This document shows, one piece after another, positions 1 through 11,112 of a DNA stretch of 64,000 nucleotides. Positions within the stretch are counted from its first letter, which is position 1. Every line of letters starts with the position of its first letter. A program made the translations under genes and the position numbers. This stretch comes from Quercus robur (Eukaryota > Streptophyta > Magnoliopsida > Fagales > Fagaceae), in assembly GCF_932294415.1 (NCBI RefSeq), contig NC_065542.1, forward strand, positions 42,621,942-42,685,941, in the 5' to 3' direction. The notes under the pieces were generated by a model. The model saw only the letters and a list, made by a program, of their open reading frames with translations, searched no databases and was not told where the DNA came from.

Positions 1-785
1 ATACATATTTTCCGGAAATGCTAATTTCTGGAAAAGGAAAATATTTATGTGTGTTTGGTTGCATTTCAAAAAATTTTTCGGAAAATATTTTCTAGTGTTT
101 GGAAAAGAAGAAAGGAAAACACAAATCAGAAAACACAACCCAGAAAACACATCCAGAAAACCCGCCGGCGCGAAGGCGATCTCGCCGGCGCGATCGCGTT
201 CGCGAGATCGCGATCTCGCCGGCGCGATCGCGTTCGCGAGATCGCGATCGCGTTCGCGAGATCGAACGAGATCGCGATCGCGTTCGCGAGATCGCGATCT
301 CGCCGGCGCGATAGCGTTCGCGAGATCGCGATCTCGCCGGCGCGAACGATCGCGAGATCGACGAACGATCGCGATCGTCGATCGACGATCGCGATCGACG
401 AACGCGCTCGTCGATCGACGAGAGACGAGCGCGCTCGTCGATCGACGAGAGACGATCGCGATCGTCGATCGCGCCGCGAGATCGACGATCGCGATCGTGC
501 ACCGCGCCGCTCGTCGGCGCGGTGCGATCGTCGGACGAGCGGCGCGATCGTCGATCGAGCCGCTCGTCGGCGCGATCGTCCCTCTCTCTCTCTGATCTGG
601 GCTCTCTCTTCTCTCTCTCTCTCTCTCTTTTTCCGGAAGTCAAATGAAGTGAAAATGAAGGCAGAAATGATTTTCCGTGGTCAAACGGAAAATTCGTGGT
701 CAACCGGAAATGATTTTCCGGAAAATAACGTTTTCCGTGACAGCCAAACACCGAATTTTCCGGAAAATCATTTCCGGAATTAGTT
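1..785. mobile_element. Inverted-repeat element with TTCCGGAAA-rich ends, possibly cut by the window edge
   Basis: The left part (about 8-110) and the reverse complement of the right part (about 690-780) share the same order of motifs: TTCCGGAAATG, then a GGAAAAT block, then GTGTTTGGTTG or GTGTTTGGCTG, then another GGAAAA block. This is a terminal-inverted-repeat layout about 80 bp deep around a GC-rich core. No target duplication could be assigned, because the left end lies next to the window start and the right end may extend to the CGCACCC near 810. There is no transposase, so it is non-autonomous; the superfamily is not decided (Mutator-like is one option). Confidence 0.5.
161..580. repeat. 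CpG-rich palindromic tandem array
   Basis: About 420 bp built from permutations of short self-complementary words (CGATCG, GCGATCGC, CTCGCCGGCGCG, CGCGAGATCG). It is extremely GC- and CpG-rich in an otherwise AT-rich window. The first half repeats a unit of roughly 20-26 bp (GATCTCGCCGGCGCGATCGC and variants); the second half drifts to GATCGACGA-type units. Because the words are nearly palindromic, several frames on both strands stay open and give Arg/Ser/Asp-rich translations, which I do not regard as genes. Confidence 0.85.
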
Positions 786-2016
786 TGAAGTCAATTCAAA
801 CGCACCCTAACAAACCAACATATAGACATAGTCCGGACAAGAAAAAGCTCTATACCTCTGATATTAATGAAGGGAAAGCAGGTAGAAAGGTTCTTTTTTT
901 TCTTTTCTTTTTTTAATGAAAATATAGAAAGGTTCTTTAAACTAAAATAACGGATTTGAAATATACCTCTTTGGTTTTACAATGAAACTATGGGGTAATG
1001 GGGTATATATTCTCTACATAACGAAAGGCCACAAACCAAGGTTGCTTCCCACGTTCTCTAAGCCCCAGCAATGAGCTGAACGTCCTCCCTTTGCTTTTTA
1101 GTATGTAGAAAGTAGAAACCACAATGCAGGAGTTTGCATAAACTTCCACAAACCAAATCCCAAGGTTTTTTCTTATGGAACCTTGGAATAATGGAGAGAG
1201 AGAGAGAGAGACAGAGAGAAAGGTGTGGCTATGGTAAAACTGTCCACCTCTTTTGAAATTTCTGAATGTCGTGTGGGCTTTTTTAGGCCGAACTACACTA
1301 TAAAACCTTACGGCTAAGATTTTGGAGTCAATGAGCTGTCCACATGAGTGCCTTTTTGGGCTTATACAAAAAGCATATATGCCAACAACAATATAAAAAT
1401 TTGCAAAGATCAACAAGTGAATAATTAATTAATGTGTTTCCGCTGGTGCTTATTTTATTTTTTTTGGTGGGAATGATGGCTTGTGCTTATCTAGTACAAT
1501 AATATTGTTGGGTTTCCAATTGCTTCTTTGCAAACTAGCCAACCAACTTTCAAAATAAAAAAAACTAGCCAATCAAGCCTAAAAATCATGCTATGAGTTC
1601 TATGTAGACTTTTTCAGATTGTTAATTAAAGCATCTTCTCCAGCTATGGGAGTTTAACCAAATCAGTGATTGTGGAGCTAAATCTTAGTGGATGCCACAG
1701 GAACTTATTTTACTTTATTTTTCAGTTAGACAAAATAATGTCACATGCTATTAATGGAAAAGCAAAACCATTCAAACCATTTAATTGTCGAATTTTTTTT
1801 TTTTTTTTTGATAGATTTAATTGTCGAATTCTTAAGTTAGCGACAAAAGCTTATAGGGAGTACGGCAGCAAGGAAAAGATTTAAAAAAGAAAAAACAAAA
1901 AAGAGGAAGTGTAAACTACTGAACATAGTTTGAAGTCTTTTGACATTCAAAGGGCACAAAAAATCAGAATTCTTTAGACAAAACCAAATATCTCGTTCTA
2001 GGAATCCACCTCTCCT

Positions 2017-2052
<36 letters not shown>

Positions 2053-3079
2053 TATAATGAATAAAAGATAATGATTGGGTATATAAAAGATAATAAAGTC
2101 TATAGAGCTCTTATTGGGGAAAGCTTACCAGGGAGTCTTTTCTGAGTTCAACTCTATCTGGTTTTCTCTAATGGTCTTTTAATGGGGCAGCTTTAAGAAT
2201 TTAGTCCTCTCCAGCTAGGCATATGTTGAACAGTTGACATTTAAAAGTGTTTGGCAAATTAACATACTAAGGTACCTTAAAGCTATTAGAACTGCTTGGC
2301 AACCAAGTGCTAAAATATTATAAATGACAATATATTTTGTATTTTCATGCTCGAACCCAATTAATACAATTAATGACCAAAATTTATTTAGATATTATTG
2401 TTATTATTATTGATAATAACAATAACAACAATAATAAATTATTGTTACTATTATTGTGAGTTCTAATTAGTCCAATTGATAAAATTATTTGTTCTCAAAT
2501 AAGAAATTTGGCTTCAAATCCTACCTACATCAAAAATCAATTGGTGTCTTAACTTGATAATAAAAAAAAAAAAATTATTATGGAATAGACACAGTAAATT
2601 CATATCAATAGTATCTATCAAAAAATTAATATTAATATTAATATTATTGATTATTCAAGTTGATTACCCAATTCATTCCCAACCACCTCAAATAGTTCCT
2701 CTCTCTCTCTCTCTCTCTTAGATTGGCGACGACTTCCTTAAATCGACCATGGCTTTTTCAGATCAACAATGACTCTTTCTCTTTGTAATGGCTAAGTTGA
2801 TTTTTTTTTTCCTCCCTAAAACAAGTGGAGAGTGAGGGGAAGAATAATGGGGGAGTGTCAAGCTGTACAAACAAAAAAATTGTCCATGCATTATTTTCAT
2901 TAAAATCTAATTATGTATTGAAAAGAGGTTTAAGGAATAAGCACAAATTTGATCTTTTTGCTAAAATACTCGTCATGGCCCCTTTTGTTAGAATTGCTGT
3001 GGTTTTTTTCCCCTCAATAATCACAAGGGATTGGCTTAGTGTATTGAAATCTCGTAACATCTATGAGATCTTGGGTTCA
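786..3079. other. AT-rich intergenic DNA with simple repeats
   Basis: No convincing gene. It holds a GA tract near 1195, a long T run at about 2020-2049, an ATT/AAC-rich low-complexity stretch at 2390-2460, and a CT tract at about 2699-2718. Open frames here have no recognisable domain. Confidence 0.6.
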
Positions 3080-3084
3080 AAATT

Positions 3085-3433
3085 TATCAAAGTAAGAATT
3101 GTATTGAAGAACAACAAGCATAGACAGTAGTTGCAGTAATGAAGAATACAAGGTTGCAGCTTAGAAGCAAAGAAGAAGAAGAACAAATAAGAACGACAAG
3201 TAGCTGCCAATAGTTAGTGATAAATGACTTGTAGCTTAGATAACTGTGTATATATATATATATATATATTAGTGATTACACGTGCCTATATTTGTTTTTT
3301 GTTAATTCTGTTTTGATGATTAGTTAGGCGAGTAAGTTAGTTGGTTAGTGATCCTTCTGTATATAAAGCAATAACTTTGTAATCATAATTAATTCAATGA
3401 AATAAATTTCTCTCCCAAATCTAGTTTTTGACA
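3085..3433 (+). repeat. Copia 5' LTR
   Basis: Begins TATCAAAGTAAG and ends CTTTT/TTTGACA-like, matching 14861-15206 with scattered substitutions and a longer TA tract. It includes a TATATAAAG promoter-like box near 3360. It is preceded by AAATT and followed by the primer-binding site. Confidence 0.93.
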
Positions 3434-3445
3434 TGGTATCAGAGC
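3434..3445 (+). other. Primer-binding site, initiator tRNA-Met type
   Basis: TGGTATCAGAGC immediately after the LTR is the standard plant copia primer-binding site, complementary to the 3' end of initiator tRNA-Met. Confidence 0.93.
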
Positions 3446-3531
3446 ACAAAACTTAGGGTTTCTTCTAATTGATTTTGGGATTGATTTCATATTTTCTTCT
3501 TTTCTCTCTTCAAAGTTTAGAAGCTCCTTCA

Positions 3532-3822
3532 ATGGCTGCCATTGTCACAACTAGTACTTCAACTTCTGAGACTCCAACTTTCTCACAGTATTCATCAAAT
3601 TTGAATGATCCTTTGTTTTTACACCATGGAGAGAATCCTGGTGTTGCTCTTGTTTCTCATCCTCTCCTTGGTGGAGAAAACTATCTTGCTTGGGCTCGGT
3701 CAGTTAGGAAGTTCCTCATTGCTAAGAATAAGCTAGGTTTCATAGATGGTTCTCTCACTTTGTTATCCCCAATTACGAATTCACCATCTGCAATTCAAGT
3801 TTGTACACAATCTAAGCCAATT
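3532..3822 (+). pseudogene. Copia gag, N-terminal part
   Basis: The ATG at 3532 opens a Ser/Thr-rich leader followed by a segment with GVALVSHPLLGGENYLAW and a further RKFLIAKNKLGFIDG, typical of the N-terminal gag domain of plant copia elements (retrotran_gag type). The frame holds to about residue 95 and then runs into foreign sequence near 3822. The conserved Trp expected in the final recognisable segment (WTQSKP-like) is Cys here. The middle of gag, roughly 70 residues, is missing before the reading resumes near 4752. Confidence 0.85.
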
Positions 3823-4751
3823 AAAATCACATCCACTGCAGAAAATAAAAGGCAAAAATTAAGGGAAGAGATATGCAAACACAAGGACAACACAACGATG
3901 TGTTATCGAAGAGGAAACCGAAACCCTCGGCGTAAAACCTCTCTGCCGCTCTCCAAGCGGTAAGTAATCCACTAGAAAATGTAGTTGGGATACATGAACA
4001 ACAATAGACCCTCCAAGCCTAATCTACCCAGTATACCTAAGCCCTCTAAGCTTCTTACTCCAACAAAGTTGCGCCGAACCTATTTCTTTTCTAACTTCCC
4101 GGATTCCGCTACTTGACCATAGTATCAACCAATGTGAAATTGGTTCCTTCCTAACTGCTTCCCAAAACACCAAACAGTCCTCTCACAGTAATGGATATGG
4201 TGAGAAAAGGTTTTGGTAAAAAGTCTCTTAAGGATTTAACATTGGAGAGGAAGAGAGTTGAGGAATTTGAAAAGTCTCTTATGTGAAAATTGTGGATGAA
4301 TCAATCTTGTTTTTCTCTAGGGTTTCTCTTTCAAAATTCTCTCTAGAAGCTCTCTTTCTTTCGTGGGTATAGGGGTATTTATACTAGGGTGTGAAGAGTC
4401 AGGTTTTTCAAAACAAGGCTGGCTCGCGGCTTGATTGAGTCGTGAGTTCCAGCCGCGAGATAACTAAACGGCCAGTTGTCCTATTTTGTCCTGTAGTGCT
4501 CCAGCTAGCATGACGCTTCAACTTCTGGCATGCCTGGCACGTGTGCAGTTTTTGGCGGCTTAGCTGCGAGTCACCCTCGAGATCCAGTTGCGAGTCTCTG
4601 TTTTTTTCTTGCACATTCTTAAGCATTTCTTCACACTATCTCACTCACTACCCTTACAAGAATTCCACCTAAATACAGGGTTACTAATTGCTGAAATACA
4701 AGCAAATTTGGCACCGAATAAAGCCAACAAGATGGTTGATTAAATTCAACC
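3822..4751 (-). mobile_element. LTR-like insertion in gag, minus orientation
   Basis: This block interrupts the gag reading and is not copia gag. On the minus strand it carries a TATAAATACCCC promoter-like box (plus about 4370-4381) followed by a purine-rich leader and CCCTAGAG, as in an LTR with its own start site. The Tyr/Cys-poor, GC-richer portion at 4410-4600 resembles a dispersed repeat I associate with oak genomes (memory only). Exact ends and a target duplication were not found, so the edges are approximate and a deletion of gag sequence is likely. Confidence 0.5.
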
Positions 4752-5092
4752 TTACAGAAGTTCCTCATGGGATTGAATGATTCATTTTCCCTAGTCAAGA
4801 CCCAAATTTTGCTTATAGATCCTCTTCCTTAAGTCAACATGTGTATTCTTTGTTGATTCAAGAAGAGATGCAAAGGAATGTCAATCTACCTACTAGGGTT
4901 GAATCCACTACTCTAGCCACCAAAAGTCAAAATTTCACTTATGTCTTCAATGAGGCTCATCTTACCAAGGGAAAAGAGAGGCCAATGTGCACTCACTGTG
5001 GCAAGCTAGGCCACACTGTTGATAAGTGCTACAAATTACACGGCTTTCCACCAAGTTACAAATTCAAGAACAAAACTTACATGGCTCATTAG
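4752..5092 (+). pseudogene. Copia gag C-terminal part with zinc knuckle
   Basis: Gag resumes with a KFLMGLND-like segment near 4760, passes a stop near 4830, and continues through LIQEEMQRN. The nucleocapsid zinc knuckle C-X2-C-X4-H-X4-C (CTHCGKLGHTVDKC) lies at 4988-5029, followed by the usual YKLHGFPP. The knuckle is intact but the reading stops at 5090. Confidence 0.9.
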
Positions 5093-5379
5093 GTTTCTTT
5101 TGCCTCACAAGATCAATATCATAATCAAATGGTGATGCCACTTCAAGAAGCTATCACTACTCATTCTCCTATCACCACTATGCCCCTTCTTTCACACCAG
5201 GTCAGTACCAACAACTCTTGGCCTTAACTGGTTCAATACTAAGTTTAATTCAGCAGAATCCACCAGGGAAAGATTACCACATGGCCAATACTATGACTTT
5301 TCCCAATAATGCAATTGCACTTATCTCTTTGAACCTTATGCATTCTATCTTTTCTGCTAAGATTGTCAATAGAAGAGCT

Positions 5380-6936
5380 TATAGTATGGATACTTGGGTC
5401 TTGGATACTAGGACAACAAATCAAATAGTTTGTTATGTGAATTTGTTGACTTTAATAACTATTATTTCACATACCATAGTTGAGTTGCCTAATTAGGAAG
5501 CAGCTATTGTAACACATATTGGCACTGTCAAACTTTCCTCCCACATTACCCTTACAAATGTCCTATGTGTACTATCTTTTTCTTTCAATCTTTTATCTAT
5601 TAGTGTTATGACTAAAGATCAACTCTTTTGTCTTGAATTTCTATCTACTTTTTGCTTTATACAGGACCTTACCAACTGGAGCACAATTGGAGTAAGGCAA
5701 ATGTTTGATGGTCTGTACTTACAATAGAATTCAAGTTTGTCTTTAGCTTTCGTCATGCTTGTTGATTTCCTTGCCAAGCATAAACTAGGTTGTTTTACTG
5801 TTTTCTCTTTTGTATTTTCTCACAATCATTTGTATTCCTTGTGGCACTCTAAACTAGGGCACCCCTCTGATCCTTAGCTTCAATCTTTAAGCAGTTTTGT
5901 TCCTTTCTTACAGAATTGCTGAACTAAACATTGAACTGTTTGTCCTTTGGCAAAACAAAAAAGATGATTACCATTTCCATTTGATAATAAAATGTATGAA
6001 GTTCTTTTGATTTGATTCACGCGGATGTTTAGGGCCCCTTTTCTATTCCTACTATTGCTGGACATAAATATTTCCTAACTTTGGTTGATAATGCCACTAG
6101 AGCAGCTTGGCTTTTCCTTATTAAGGCAAAATCTGAAGTTAAGGCCTTGCTTGTTTCTTTTTATAATATGGTTTGTACACAATTTGGAACCAAAAATTAA
6201 AGCTTTTAGGTTTGATAATGCTTTAGAGTTCAAATTACCAGAATTTTATTCTGACCATGACATCATTCATCAAATTACTTGTGTTTATACTCCACAACAA
6301 AATTCTGTTGTGGAGAGAAAACATCAACATATATTGTCCACTGCTAGAGCTTTGTAAATTCAATTTGGTCTCCCTCTTTCCTTTTGGGGTGATTGTGTCC
6401 TTACTGCAGTTTATATGATTAATAAATTGCCATCACTTTTGCTTCATAATAAAACACCTTTTGAACTTCTTTTCCATAAGGTACATTCTCATTCTCATCT
6501 TTGGGCTTTTGGTTGTTTATGTTTTGCTTCCACCACTAGTCCTAACAAGACTAAATTCTCTCTTAGAGCTAGAAAGTGTGTATTCATTGGCTATCCTTAC
6601 CATGTCAAAGGTTATAGGTTGTTTGCACTTCAAACACATTCCACTCTTGTATCAAGTGATGTTATCTTCCATGAAACAGTTTTTCCTTTTTCCATGTCTC
6701 AAACCGTTTCATTTCACTCTTCCTTTATCCCTTTACCTTCATTCTCTCCCATTCCTTCTATTTTCTTGATGATCCTTATTCTGATTCAATTCACTTAACT
6801 TCTGTGTCTACTTCTTCTGTTTCTGATGAAAATATCATTGATATTCATCATAATATTGATGAAGATATGTTTCATGATCTCCTTGATGCTCCTGATGATT
6901 CTTCTCAACCTGATCCTTTTCTTAGGAGGTCCACTA
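5380..6936 (+). pseudogene. Copia protease and integrase, degenerate
   Basis: Near 5395 the protease active-site region reads WVLDTRTTNQIV where functional copies have D-(S/T)-G, so the catalytic Gly is lost. Downstream are the pre-integrase segment (HNHLYSLWHSKLGHP, about 5824-5865) and the integrase core, with FRFDNALEF, an active-site Asp region, near 6210 and [13 protein letters not shown] with the catalytic Glu near 6288-6325. After a stop at 6355 the C-terminal FELLF...FGCLCFAS and CVFIGYPYHVKGYRLF segments follow (6455-6630). Several in-frame stops and frameshifts make it non-functional. The last copia residues are LRRST at about 6920, just before the hAT insertion. Confidence 0.9.
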
Positions 6937-7940
6937 TAGGGTGTCAATTCGGGTTAGCGTGTCGGGTTCGTGTTGTGTAGAGGTAGGGGTATTCGACTAA
7001 ATGGCTCAATCCTAACCCGACCTATTTAATAATCGTGTCATGATCCTTCAACCCTAACCCGACCTATTAATAAGGCGGGTTGACCTAACCCAACCCATTT
7101 GACACGCTTAATAAACGAGTCGTGTTGGGTTAACACGAATGTAACACAACTCATTTCAACCTGCATAATATTAAATATAACATCTATCTAGAAATAATTT
7201 TTTTTACATCCCAAAAAACAGTGCATACACTTCAAGTCTTCAACCCACATTCAAAATAATATAGTTAAAAAAAATATATAACATTCATCTAGAAATAAGT
7301 TCTTTACACTCCAAAAGAAGTGCATACAACAAAAATAAAATAACATAGTTCAAAAAAAAATATAATATCCTTGGAACTCGCCAAATGTTAAGTATCAATA
7401 TTGAAAGAATTTGAGCAAACAGTAGACCAATCTTGACTATGACCACGATTATCATCCATAGATTCTTTGTTGATGTCCAAATTCATAACATCTTCCATAA
7501 GCTTATCCAATTTCATTTGTGCAAGTTCTATGCCAAAAAAAAAAAAAAAGTATTAGTAGTTCTAGGGTCTGTAAAGTTTCAATTTCATATTATATCCCTT
7601 GTAAATTTTTGTAATTACTTACTTTTCTTTTTAAATTTAAAATATATGTTGGATATAAAAGGTATTTGACAAATTTAAAATAAAATAAATATTTATTTGT
7701 TATACGAGTTAAATGGGTTGTGTTAAGTGGGTCATTTCAGGTTGACACATATAAATTAGCGTGTCAACCGTGTCTATTGCGGGTTATGCGAGTTGACCTG
7801 CTTATGACACGTTTCTTATCGTGTCGCTTTCGAGTTGACCCGTTTATGACCCAAACCCATTAAGGCCCAACCCTAACCCGAAAAAACCCGTGTCGGGTTC
7901 GTGTCGTGTTCGCGGGTTGGGTCAAACATTAACACCCCTA
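6937..7940. mobile_element. Non-autonomous hAT element, 1 kb, copy 1
   Basis: Its ends are TAGGGTGTCAATTCGGG and the complement of TAGGGGTGTTAATG. It matches 46915-47919 almost base for base, apart from a few substitutions, A-run length changes and one missing G in the left end. The subterminal DNA is packed with GGGTTGACC/AACCCGAC words. There is no transposase frame. The flanks GTCCACTA (left) and ATTTTGCA (right) are not duplicates, so one side has been rearranged since insertion. Confidence 0.85.
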
Positions 7941-9469
7941 ATTTTGCACCCATAATTTAATCAAAGAAGATGGCTAGAATGACCATTCATATACCCAAAA
8001 TTCATGATTGCATTACATGCATTAATTCATTCATTTCATATCATAAAAATGATCTTGGGATTCTAACGGTGGCAACAGTATGCCCGATTTCCAAAACGGA
8101 TTGAAAGATATCGCATGACCAAGTTTGCACGGTCTGCATGCATTTTGTTTGGGTGGAATCACCCACACATAATTAATTTAAATTAATACTGATTGGTTAG
8201 ACAATTAAAATTAATTAAATGATTTTGTGATTGGTTGTTAGTTAGTGTCAAAAATAGGCTTGCATGCATGAGAATAAAAAGGATAAGCAGATAACAACGA
8301 AATTGAGGATAATCAAGGTTTTTTGGAGTATTTATCTACAAGATAATCATTGCTGAAAAACCTGAATTATCAGAAAAGAAGTTTAATTTTTAGGATACGA
8401 ATTAAAAACACGTCTAAGTTCAAATCTCAGCTCAAAAAATCTCAAAATAGGAGACCAAAATGGATTAAAACTCAAACGCGTGTCCAACACCCATTCGGCA
8501 CTCTTGGAATGCCGATTGGCACAAATGTGGGGCATGGCCCGAGGGCTTTTGGATTGAGATAAACCTTACCTTTTACAATTTTTTAGAAATAAGGACGTGT
8601 CCCAGTTTGTATTATGATCATTCAACTAATTTTTTGAACATTCCTACCTCTATAAATAGAGGATGCCTCTCAAAATTCAACAAACTTTTTCACGCTTTTT
8701 GACCCCCCCTCTTTCTGGCTCCTCTCTTCTTTTCAATTCTCTCTTATGTTAAAGACATTATAGAGGCTTTTGCCTTAGGAATTTCTTTTCTGTAAGCAAA
8801 ATATTTTAGGCTTCAAAGAGTTGAATCCTAAATATCCTTTCACTAAGAAGAGCACGCATGCAAGAGATAGTTAATTTCTTTTCTTTTTCTAGTCTTCTTT
8901 ATTAATTTTGATTGATGATGCATGAATAGGTTTAGGATATTTTATTATTTCTGATTCTTGATATAATTTCCATGTTTTGTTCAAATTGTTTTTTTTTTTT
9001 TTTTTTTAAATATGTTCTTAGATGATTATGTGCTATGATTTCTCTCTTGAATCTCAAAATCTGCTCATGATCAAAGATCTCTTTAAATTAAAAACTAATC
9101 TAAATTTTTCAGATCTGATTTTTTTAACCACAAATCAAATCTGTATTTTCATTAAATACAGATCTAATTTTTTTTTTACACACAAAATTGATCTGTATTT
9201 TCATAGTACCGTTCGATTGATTTTCAAATGGCATTTCTAAATATTTATTGTAAAACTCTTTCCAAAATCTTATTAATTCCTTTTTAATATTATCTTTTTC
9301 TTGGCTTTTTTCTATTGCTATTTCTATCCAATTATTAGGATTTTTGATTTTTGGCATGGCTTCCCATTATTTGAAATATTGAGTATTACATGGGATTTCC
9401 CTTCCAATCTTATCAGCCTTGATTCCCTTTCGCTTCTTTGTTTCTTAAATCTGGAATCAGGAATCTTGT

Positions 9470-9913
9470 CTGCTAGACTGCGGTGTCTCTACCCTGGATG
9501 CTCTGTTTCCTTTTATGACTTCCCTACAGCTATGAGAGGTTTTCGGTCAGCCGAGTCCGAATACATACCGCCAGTAGAACGGCATTGAATAGTCCCTAGA
9601 TCCTTACAGGGAAGGTGAGTCTATTTAAGGGATTTCCTAAAGTGCCACAACCCAGCCATAAAAGTACGGAGGGATCCCTCCAGTTATACTGCTAGGAGTA
9701 TAACCAGAGAACGACATTAGTAATACTCTAAAGGAGGACATCTTTGTGTATGTACTTTTTTCCAATCTTAGACAAAGAGCAAGGAGGCAATTTGTTCGTT
9801 GGGCGCGATTCAGCTAGCCAAATCACACTAATGCGATTCATTCGCCCTACTAGCCTACAGAGCAATTCAAACTCTTAGTAAGACCAGGGCTAGTAGGGCG
9901 ACTCATTCTATTC

Positions 9914-9946
<33 letters not shown>

Positions 9947-10585
9947 AGGGGGGCGTGTCGAATCGTTGAAAGGCCTTGGTGATTTTCCAATTTGGTAATC
10001 TGAAGATAGAAAACAAAAATGATTCCAAACTTCACTTCAATAGTCTCGTATTCTTTGTTCTCCATAGCAACTGGGGATCAAAAAGCACCAAATTTGATGA
10101 CTTATTAAGGGAAAGACGAAGTAAGAGCATGCTATTGAAGACGTTGCAACATATGTCGGGAAAGCCTCCGTTGATTGTGTACAAACAAAATACGAGTCAA
10201 AAGGTAGGGTAAGAAGGGGTTTAGCTAATGGAGATATTAACTCTTCCGGGAACCAGTAACGCATAAACCATGTCAAACCAAGATCGATCAATATCCGAAC
10301 GGAACGGATTCGAACTTCTCCTAGAATAGAAAGAAGAGAATAGAGATAGAGTCTATTCCGAAACCGAGACTTACTCTCGCATTTCGAAAGACATTTTTAG
10401 TGATCTATCTCTGTATCGCGGCTTTGAGCTATTCTATCCCCTCGAAGACCCCACCGCCCCATAATTGTGATAGAATAATAGTACAAGTAGTGAGAAAATG
10501 AGGGCTCGCGGCCCCCTGAATAATAAGACTTTCGGTCACGGAATAAAGATCCGTTAGGGAAGTGGAATTTGCAGTCAATTGATTT
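9470..10585. other. Candidate organelle-derived segment (mitochondrial-like)
   Basis: Composition changes abruptly here: about 1.1 kb has mixed base content, no poly-A/T tracts and words typical of plant mitochondrial intergenic DNA (for example CCCTCGAAGACCCC, GGGCTCGCGGCC, GGAACGGATTCGAAC). On both sides lie AT-rich repeats of the form AAATCTGATTTTTTT / ACTGATCTGTATTTTC (about 9110-9215 and 10590-10770), so it looks inserted into that repeat tract. No complete organelle gene or tRNA was recognised. Transfer from the mitochondrion is an inference from style. Confidence 0.4.
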
Positions 10586-11112
10586 TCTTTTTTACACACA
10601 AAATGATCTGTATTTTTATAAAATGCAAATCTGATTTTTTTTTTTTTTTTTTTTTGGGGGTCAGTAGATCTATTTTTTTTAACACATAAAACTAATCTGT
10701 ATTTTTATTAAATACAAATCTGATTATTTTAATACATAAAACTGATCTATATTTTCATTAAATACAGATATGATTTTTTTTAGAAAAGTTTTCTTTGACA
10801 CAAAAATAGCAGATTTTGAAATTTAAGAGAAGAAATCAAAAGTTGAGATGATTTTTGATTGATGCATGTAACATAGATTTATCTCATGAGTGTAGTCCCT
10901 CTTCTAAAACAAAAGTCTTTTTCTTATTTTATTCATAAAAACATATCTAATTTTTTTTTCTTCTACAAATCTAAATTTTTCTTATTCACAAAACAGATCT
11001 GATTTTTCTTAATGAAAATCACCATTTTTAACTTTGCTCCAAAACAGATCTGATATTTTTTAGCAAAAACCTTGTTCTTTTTTTTCTTTTCTTTATATAT
11101 ATATATATATAT

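Noticed and set aside
47-783. Long open frames on both strands rich in Arg, Ser and Asp
   Set aside because: They arise from palindromic CGATCG-type words, are open in several overlapping frames at once, and have no domain or splice context.
988-1416. 142-codon minus-strand frame
   Set aside because: No recognisable domain, crosses a GA tract, and sits in AT-rich intergenic DNA; most likely chance.
2825-3130. 101-codon plus frame reaching into the copia LTR
   Set aside because: It runs through the LTR boundary and target duplication, so it cannot be an original gene, and it has no domain.
6960-7925. Interstitial telomere-like CCCTAACCC words
   Set aside because: They are subterminal motifs of the hAT element (also in its second copy), not a TTTAGGG array.
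9470-10585. tRNA or rRNA genes in the organelle-like block
   Set aside because: I looked for cloverleaf arms and rRNA core words and found none that fit.
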